This document shows, one piece after another, positions 59,100 to 64,000 of a stretch of DNA of 64,000 bases. Position numbers and translations under genes: made by a program. Source of the stretch: Clostridia bacterium (GTDB taxonomy: Bacteria > Bacillota > Clostridia > Christensenellales > Borkfalkiaceae); contig JAFTHU010000001.1 of the NCBI GenBank assembly GCA_017457215.1, positions 109,890 to 173,889 on the forward strand, written 5' to 3'. The first letter of the stretch is position 1. Each line of letters begins with the position of its first letter. The notes beneath the pieces are model-generated. The model saw only the letters and a list, made by a program, of their open reading frames with translations, was not told where the DNA came from and did not search any database.

Positions 59100-61517
59100 T
59101 TACTTTTTGCATAATTCGGCGTATATCCGTTCGGCAAACCGCACCGACGCCATACCGTCTTTTCCGTATCCGTCCGCGCCCATTTGCATAGCAAATTCTT
59201 CCGTCAATACCGCGCCGCCCACAACGATTTTTACCCACGGCGTTTTTTCGCGCAACAAGGCAATCGTTTCGGACATAGAAGGAACCGTCGTTGTCATTAA
59301 AGCAGACAATCCCACCAAGGGCGCGCCCGTGTCCTGTACGCTTTCCACCACCTTTTCAGGGGGCACGTCGCGACCAAGGTCTATCACTTCGAAACCGTAA
59401 TTTTCCAGTAGCGTACCCACGATATTTTTGCCTATGTCGTGAATATCTCCTTTCACCGTCGCCAAGACGATTTTACATTTTTTAACCCGTTCCTCACCGT
59501 TTGCGAGCATAAAAATCTTTATCTTTTCAAACGCAACTTGCGCCGCTTCCGCACTCATCAAAAGTTGCGGCAAAAAAGCCCTTTTTTCTTCGTATGCCTT
59601 TCCCACTTCGTCTAAAGCAGGCACAATCTCTTCGTTTACAATCGCAAGGGCGTTTTTTTCTTTTAACAGCGTTTCGCAAGCGTTTTCCGCCTCCGTCTTC
59701 AACCCGCGGATTATCGCCCGTTTTAAGGGGGTTTTTGCGTCGTTTTCAGCGCCGTTTTGCACCGCCGCACCCATCGTCGTCGGTACGTACGTAGGCAAAA
59801 TTTCCGTTGCAAACCGAATATACTCCACGCAGTTTTCGTCGTTTGCCGAAAGCGCGTTAAACGCGTAATACGTCTTCATCATTTCCACGGAATTCGGATT
59901 TAAAATCGCCGCACGCAATCCGTTCTCCAACGCCAAAGCAAAGAACGCCGCGTTCACCGTTTCACGAACAGGCAAACCAAAGGAAACGTTCGACACGCCG
60001 AGGGAAGTTTTCAACCCCCGTTCTTTTAACAAACGCAACGCTTCCAAAGTAACTTTCGCCGCGTTTTTATCCGCACTCACCGTCATCGCAAGCGGGTCTA
60101 TCAAGATATCCTTTTCTTCTATTCCGTACTTTTTCGCTTCCGACACAATACGTTCCGCAATCGCTACGCGCCCCTCTGCCGTTTCGGGAATCCCGTTTTC
60201 GTCCAAGGTAAGCGCCACCACAACGCCGCCGTATTTTTTTATAAGCGGGAATACCGAAGCCATACTCTCCGCCTTGCCGTTGACGGAGTTGACGAGCGGT
60301 TTGCCGTTGTACAGACGCATTGCCCGTTCCATCGCCTCGCTATTAGAAGTATCTATCTGTAAGGGCAAATCGATTACCGCTTGCAATTCTGTTATATAGC
60401 GAGGGAGTTCTGCAATCTCGTCAATTTCGGGCGTTCCTACGTTGACGTCGAGAATGTGCGCGCCCTTTTCTTGTTGCGCAATCCCCTCTGCAAGAATATA
60501 TCCCGTATCTTTTTCTTTTAATGCCTGCTTAAAACGTTTTTTCCCCGTGGGATTAATTCTTTCCCCGATTAAAACAGGCTTATCAAAATCCACCGCATGG
60601 GTATACGAGGAAACGCAGGCAATATCTTTCTTTTCTATCGGTAGCGGGCGCAGGGCTTTCGTCCTTTCCACCGTAGCCGCAATATACGCGGGCGTCGTTC
60701 CGCAACAACCGCCCACCATTCGCGCGCCCATTTGCACAAACGAAGCCATATATTCTGCAAACTCGTTTGCATCCACGTCGTAACGAGTAACGCCGCTTTC
60801 CGCAACAGGCAGCCCCGCATTCGGCTTAACCAAAACGGGTATACTTGCGCGCGCAAGCAATTCTTCTACGATTGCCGCCGTTTGCTTCGGCCCGAATGAA
60901 CAATTTACCCCGACGGCGTCTACGCCCAAACCTTCCAACAACGCTACCATTGCCGCAGGCGTCGCCCCCGTCATCAATTTACCGTCTCCACCGTACGCGC
61001 AAGAGGCAAATATCGGCAACGAAGTGTTTTCTTTCGCAGCCAAAACCGCTGCTTTCGTTTCATAGGAATCCCCCATCGTTTCAATGAGAATACAATCTGC
61101 CCCGTACTTTTCCGCATATTTCGCCGTTTTTGCAAATACGGAAACCGCGTCCTCAAAAGCAAGGTCGCCGTACGGTTTTAACAGTTTGCCCGTCGGTCCT
61201 ATATCCAAAGCAACAAATTTTTCTTGTTTTCCCACGGAAGTTTTCGCTGCTTCGCGCACGTTTTCAATCGCCGCCGCGATAATGCGTTCTAACTCCGTTT
61301 CCGAAAATTTTAAAAGGTTTGCGCCGAAAGTATTGGTTGCAACGATATTGCTGCCTGCGTCAAAATACGCGCGGTGAATGGCGCGCACTTCTTGCGCATG
61401 CGTTACGTTCCAACGTTCGGGAAATTCCCCCAACGGCAAACCCGCCGCCTGCAAAAGCGTACCCGTTCCGCCGTCCAAATACACGATATTCTGTTGTAAG
61501 AATTCTCTTACGCCCAT
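59100..61517 (-). CDS. metH: Cobalamin-dependent methionine synthase MetH, split form lacking the reactivation domain
   Basis: An 805-residue protein with three MetH modules: homocysteine-binding (about 1-290, GGCCGTTPAYI zinc site), pterin/methyl-THF-binding (about 310-560, PVLIGERINPTGKKRFKQAL and LPLQIDTSNSEAMERAM) and B12-binding (about 600-805, VKGDIHDIGKNIVGTLLENYGFEVIDLGRDVPPEKVVE, the DxHxxG motif). The normal C-terminal AdoMet-binding activation domain is missing and is encoded by the gene immediately upstream. It starts 2 nt after that gene with AAGGGA upstream. Confidence 0.95.
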   Translation of the reverse strand: MGVREFLQQNIVYLDGGTGTLLQAAGLPLGEFPERWNVTHAQEVRAIHRAYFDAGSNIVATNTFGANLLKFSETELERIIAAAIENVREAAKTSVGKQEKFVALDIGPTGKLLKPYGDLAFEDAVSVFAKTAKYAEKYGADCILIETMGDSYETKAAVLAAKENTSLPIFASCAYGGDGKLMTGATPAAMVALLEGLGVDAVGVNCSFGPKQTAAIVEELLARASIPVLVKPNAGLPVAESGVTRYDVDANEFAEYMASFVQMGARMVGGCCGTTPAYIAATVERTKALRPLPIEKKDIACVSSYTHAVDFDKPVLIGERINPTGKKRFKQALKEKDTGYILAEGIAQQEKGAHILDVNVGTPEIDEIAELPRYITELQAVIDLPLQIDTSNSEAMERAMRLYNGKPLVNSVNGKAESMASVFPLIKKYGGVVVALTLDENGIPETAEGRVAIAERIVSEAKKYGIEEKDILIDPLAMTVSADKNAAKVTLEALRLLKERGLKTSLGVSNVSFGLPVRETVNAAFFALALENGLRAAILNPNSVEMMKTYYAFNALSANDENCVEYIRFATEILPTYVPTTMGAAVQNGAENDAKTPLKRAIIRGLKTEAENACETLLKEKNALAIVNEEIVPALDEVGKAYEEKRAFLPQLLMSAEAAQVAFEKIKIFMLANGEERVKKCKIVLATVKGDIHDIGKNIVGTLLENYGFEVIDLGRDVPPEKVVESVQDTGAPLVGLSALMTTTVPSMSETIALLREKTPWVKIVVGGAVLTEEFAMQMGADGYGKDGMASVRFAERIYAELCKK

Positions 61518-61519
61518 AT

Positions 61520-62167
61520 TTATCCCTTTCTATAATCGCAATTCGTCTTTTTGCATTTTTCGCACGCAGTCCCTTTTTCGTAGGGCACGTTTTTCAATCC
61601 CACAACCGCCGTAACCGATTTCGTCGGCGTCATTGTTAAACTTTCCGTCAGCCCCACGCCTATCCGTTTTTCGGGCTGCAACAACGCAAAAATTTGTTTT
61701 TGCTCTTTCAAAGAAAAATCTCCGTACCCCGGACTAAACCGCGTTTGGGGATATAATCCTTTTTCTTCTTTCAATTCTTCGCAAAACGCGTCGCAAAGCG
61801 TTTCTATCCGTTCCGCCCCGATTGCCTGCATCAAAAGCGATTTGGTCGGAGAAACGTTTGCGTATCGATACATAAGCCGATCAATTTCTATCCCTACAGT
61901 CGCCGCAAACACCAAAACGGTTTCGCAGCCCGCCGTTGCCGTTTTTGCTTTTTCACACGGAGGGAAATAACAAAAAAATTCTTCCACCGTAAGCTCCAAA
62001 TAACACACGCGCGCAGTAAAAACGCCGTCGCATTCTTTTAAACATTCCTCTAAAAGCGTTTGCAGTTCCCCGTTCGCTTTCCCGCGCACGCCCGCAAACC
62101 GCAAAATTTCATCACGGCGGCAGTCAGGCAAAGCCGTATACGTTTTTATGTCTACTTCCTTACGCAT
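61520..62167 (-). CDS. MetH reactivation (AdoMet-binding) domain protein
   Basis: A 215-residue protein equal to the activation domain of MetH, which methylates cob(II)alamin with SAM to rescue oxidised enzyme. The hallmark TRFSPGYGDFSL is at about residue 146-157; TKSVTAVVGLKNV is near the end, followed by a Cys-rich end CEKCKKTNCDY that suggests a metal site. It overlaps the metF stop by 8 nt and lies 2 nt before metH, so the three are translated together. Confidence 0.93.
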   Translation of the reverse strand: MRKEVDIKTYTALPDCRRDEILRFAGVRGKANGELQTLLEECLKECDGVFTARVCYLELTVEEFFCYFPPCEKAKTATAGCETVLVFAATVGIEIDRLMYRYANVSPTKSLLMQAIGAERIETLCDAFCEELKEEKGLYPQTRFSPGYGDFSLKEQKQIFALLQPEKRIGVGLTESLTMTPTKSVTAVVGLKNVPYEKGTACEKCKKTNCDYRKG

Positions 62168-63044
62168 TTTTTCCTATGATGCCGGACAGATTCTTTTGAA
62201 TCGCCGCCGCTACGTCCGGTTTATTCATTGAATACACGTGCACGTTCGTTACGCCGTTGGCAAACAAATCGATAATTTGGTCGGTTGCGTATGCAATCCC
62301 TGCTTGTTTCATTGCCTCTGCGTCGTTGCCGAATTTATCCACAAGCATTTTGAAACGTTGGGGCATAAACGAACCCGAAAGTTTTATCGCACGTTCCACT
62401 TGCTTGGCGTTGGTGATGGGCATAATTCCCGCTATGATAGGCACGATAATCCCCGCTTCGCGGATTTTATACAAAAAATTGTACAGCAAATTGTTATCGA
62501 AAAACATCTGCGTCGTCAAAAAATCACAGCCAGCCTCTACCTTTTCCCAAAGATATCGAATATCGTCGCTTTGCGAACGGCTTTCGGGATGCACTTCAGG
62601 ATAACAAGCGCCGCCGATACAAAAATCCCCATCGCTGTCCCGCAGCTCTCGCACTAACTCCACCGCATGATGATAATGCCGCAAAGCTTTTTCTGTACCC
62701 GCTACGCCGTTAGGAATATCTCCGCGAAGCGCCATTACGTTTTTAATACCCGCCGCTTTGAAATCGGCGATTCGTTCTACTACCGTTTCTTTTGTGGAAG
62801 ATACGCAGGTTAAATGCGCCAAAGAGGGCACACCGAATTCTTCGCGGATACTTTTGGCTATATCCAACGTATACTTACTTGTACCCCCGCCCGCGCCGTA
62901 CGTAACACTCATAAAAGCGGGCGAAAGCTTCGCAATTTCTTCCGTTGCCGTCTTCACGCCGTCGTATACATCGTCCGTTTTGGGTGGAAATACCTCAAAC
63001 GATAAAGAATATTTATTCTTTTTGAAAATTTCCGTAAGTTTCAT
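62160..63044 (-). CDS. metF: 5,10-methylenetetrahydrofolate reductase
   Basis: A 294-residue flavin enzyme making methyl-THF for MetH. The start is the ATG at 63044 (MKLTEIFKKNKYSLSFEVFPPK), with GGAGG 5 nt upstream. Motifs: FEVFPPKTDD (16-25), FMSVTYGAGGGTSKYTLDIA (about 50-69), LAHLTCVSST and CDFLTTQMFFDNNLLYNF. The order metF-reactivase-metH groups the whole methyl-transfer step. Palindromes overlap its promoter. Confidence 0.97.
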   Translation of the reverse strand: MKLTEIFKKNKYSLSFEVFPPKTDDVYDGVKTATEEIAKLSPAFMSVTYGAGGGTSKYTLDIAKSIREEFGVPSLAHLTCVSSTKETVVERIADFKAAGIKNVMALRGDIPNGVAGTEKALRHYHHAVELVRELRDSDGDFCIGGACYPEVHPESRSQSDDIRYLWEKVEAGCDFLTTQMFFDNNLLYNFLYKIREAGIIVPIIAGIMPITNAKQVERAIKLSGSFMPQRFKMLVDKFGNDAEAMKQAGIAYATDQIIDLFANGVTNVHVYSMNKPDVAAAIQKNLSGIIGKNA

Positions 63045-63064
63045 AATCGCCTCCACAAATCGCC

Positions 63065-63100
63065 ATTTTATATTATAATATAAAATGTCAAAATTGACAA
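63065..63100 (-). promoter_or_regulatory. metF promoter with two adjacent palindromes
   Basis: Minus-strand TTGTCA (63095-63100) and TATAAT (63072-63077) with a 17-bp spacer. The -10 lies within a perfect 22-bp palindrome (63065-63086, ATTTTATATTA and its complement), directly followed by TGTCAA-AA-TTGACA (63086-63099). An operator overlap is likely. Confidence 0.75.
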
Positions 63101-63143
63101 GGATTTTTAGCCCCGATAAGTGATTTTATCAAAAAATATCCTC

Positions 63144-63172
63144 TTGACAATCACAGAAAAATTTTATATACT
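63144..63172 (+). promoter_or_regulatory. trmO promoter with near-leaderless start
   Basis: TTGACA (63144-63149) and TATACT (63167-63172), 17-bp spacer. The ATG at 63182 is 9 nt below the -10 box, leaving a leader of zero to three nucleotides. Confidence 0.82.
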
Positions 63173-63181
63173 ATCTTTGTT

Positions 63182-63862
63182 ATGAAAAACGGACTGTTTA
63201 TAAGACCCGTTGCGTATATTCGCAGCGATTACAAAGAAAAATTCGGTATTCCCCGACAGAGTGGCAGAGCTCCCTCCGTGCAAGCGGAAATCATTTTTAC
63301 TAAAGAATTTTCCAATCCCGAAGCCCTCCGCGGAATCGAGGGTTTTTCCCATATCTGGCTCTTGTTTGATTTTTCCCTTGCGCATCGCGAAAACTGGTCG
63401 CCCACGGTACGTCCACCGCGTCTTGGCGGCAATACGCGCGTCGGTGTTTTCGCCAGCCGTTCCCCCTTTCGCCCCAACCCTATCGGGCTTTCTTGCGTAC
63501 AGTTACTTCGGACGGAAAAACGGAAAAACGGCGAATTAGCGCTTATCGTTTGCGGCGCAGACCTTTTAAACGGCACGCCGATTTTGGATATCAAACCCTA
63601 TCTTCCGTTTGCCGATTGTATCAAAGACGCAACGGGCGGTTACGCAACCGAACACGAACACGACGTCTTGCAGGTAAATTTCCCCCAAGAATTGCTTGCA
63701 AAAATCCCGCAGGAAAAACAAGCGGGCCTTATCGAATCTCTTTCCGACGACCCCCGCCCTTCTTACCAAGAGGATAACAGCCGCGTTTACGGAATGGCTT
63801 TCGCTGATTTTGAAATTAAGTTTTCGGTAAATGGGATTTTCTTAACGGTACTTTCCGTGTGA
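63182..63862 (+). CDS. trmO: tRNA (t6A37) N6-methyltransferase TrmO
   Basis: A 226-residue TsaA/TrmO protein that methylates threonylcarbamoyl-A37 with SAM. Motifs: PVAYIRSDYKEKFGIPRQSG (about 9-28), GFSHIWLLFDF, LGGNTRVGVFASRSPFRPNPIGLSCVQLL (about 80-108) and DIKPYLPFADC (about 137-147). The C-terminal domain is complete. No ribosome-binding site, in line with the leaderless promoter. It depends on the t6A made by TsaD. Confidence 0.95.
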   Translation: MKNGLFIRPVAYIRSDYKEKFGIPRQSGRAPSVQAEIIFTKEFSNPEALRGIEGFSHIWLLFDFSLAHRENWSPTVRPPRLGGNTRVGVFASRSPFRPNPIGLSCVQLLRTEKRKNGELALIVCGADLLNGTPILDIKPYLPFADCIKDATGGYATEHEHDVLQVNFPQELLAKIPQEKQAGLIESLSDDPRPSYQEDNSRVYGMAFADFEIKFSVNGIFLTVLSV

Positions 63863-63906
63863 AAATGTCAAGAGAAAATGCGAAAATTTTTCAAAAATTT
63901 TTTAAA

Positions 63907-63970
63907 TATGCTATAATTAAGAGGGATAAATAGTAAAAGGCGGTGATTTTCACCGCCTTTTACCTCTTAT
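63907..63970 (+). terminator. Strong hairpin after trmO, preceded by a -10-like box
   Basis: A 14-bp perfect stem (63933-63946 with 63950-63963), extended by TAAGAGG/CCTCTTA around a bulge. A TATAAT box (63911-63916) with weak -35 TTTCAA sits directly before it. It may be the trmO terminator, or the start of a new transcript beyond the window. Confidence 0.6.
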
Positions 63971-64000
63971 ATGCACCTTTTTTGCACGACAAAAAGAACA

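Noticed and set aside
1-64000. CRISPR array, prophage or full insertion sequence
   Set aside because: No regularly spaced repeats, phage structural genes or transposase frames were found on either strand.

Overview
The window reads as a chromosomal segment of a low-to-mid GC anaerobic member of the Clostridia (Bacillota). Support for this: strong Shine-Dalgarno sites, TTGACA/TATAAT promoters, a SigB/SigF-type partner-switching operon, paired DUF421/DUF4363 genes, folT under a THF riboswitch, glycyl-radical-activase-type radical SAM proteins and oxygen-independent metabolism. The exact lineage (a Christensenellales or Borkfalkiaceae-like gut clade is my guess) cannot be fixed from this sequence. 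It is mostly core genome; no prophage, CRISPR array or complete insertion sequence was seen.

Layout. 1-525: end of an ABC ATPase gene. 0.6-1.8 kb: a two-gene accessory cassette (DUF6883-like plus DUF4926-like, a possible toxin/antitoxin or effector/immunity pair) with its own promoter and operator-like palindrome, next to the tmRNA gene (1794-2160). 2.2-10.1 kb: a leftward housekeeping operon lgt-pncB-lspA-rluD-(unknown)-DUF512 radical SAM-der-plsY. 10.3-11.1 kb: folT with a tetrahydrofolate riboswitch. 11.2-16.5 kb: DUF421/DUF4363, UDP-sugar pyrophosphorylase, a HIRAN-like gene, an ECF S component paired with a DUF4430 lipoprotein, and degV. 16.8-20.4 kb: phosphoglucomutase/phosphomannomutase and transketolase (rightward). 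20.6-25.4 kb: S41 peptidase, CdaR/PucR-type regulator, a membrane protein and an XRE regulator. 25.6-33.7 kb: a leftward run secA-prfB-tsaD-permease-STAS-anti-sigma-sigma-anti-sigma. 33.9-38.6 kb: lipoproteins, two HTH regulators sharing an operator region, and asnA. 38.8-46 kb: metK, a radical SAM activase, an ABC-F ATPase, tRNA-Ser(UGA) with a partial duplicate, a lipid kinase and a QueG-like iron-sulfur protein. 46.1-50.9 kb: a histidine phosphatase, a GH31 glucosidase, a DUF1653 protein and an anion permease. 51-59 kb: a complete arginine cluster argGHCJBDF. 59.1-63 kb: metF, MetH reactivation protein and a split metH. 63.2-63.9 kb: trmO.

How it fits together. lgt and lspA make and process lipoproteins, several of which lie in the window. 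FolT (folate uptake), MetF, MetH with its reactivation protein, and MetK form a one-carbon/methionine/SAM branch; MetH needs cobalamin, and the DUF4430-ECF pair is a candidate vitamin importer. ArgG to ArgF build arginine from glutamate, with ArgJ recycling the acetyl group. The STAS/anti-sigma/sigma operon is a general-stress or developmental switch.

Most notable for follow-up: the cassette beside tmRNA; the sigma operon with two divergent anti-sigma ATPase paralogues, one degenerate; the DUF4430-ECF pair; three promoters whose geometry predicts leaderless mRNAs; an unusual metK leader; SecA without a zinc tail but with an acidic/basic insert; the tRNA-Ser partial duplication; and an IS3-like palindrome at 46.1 kb.
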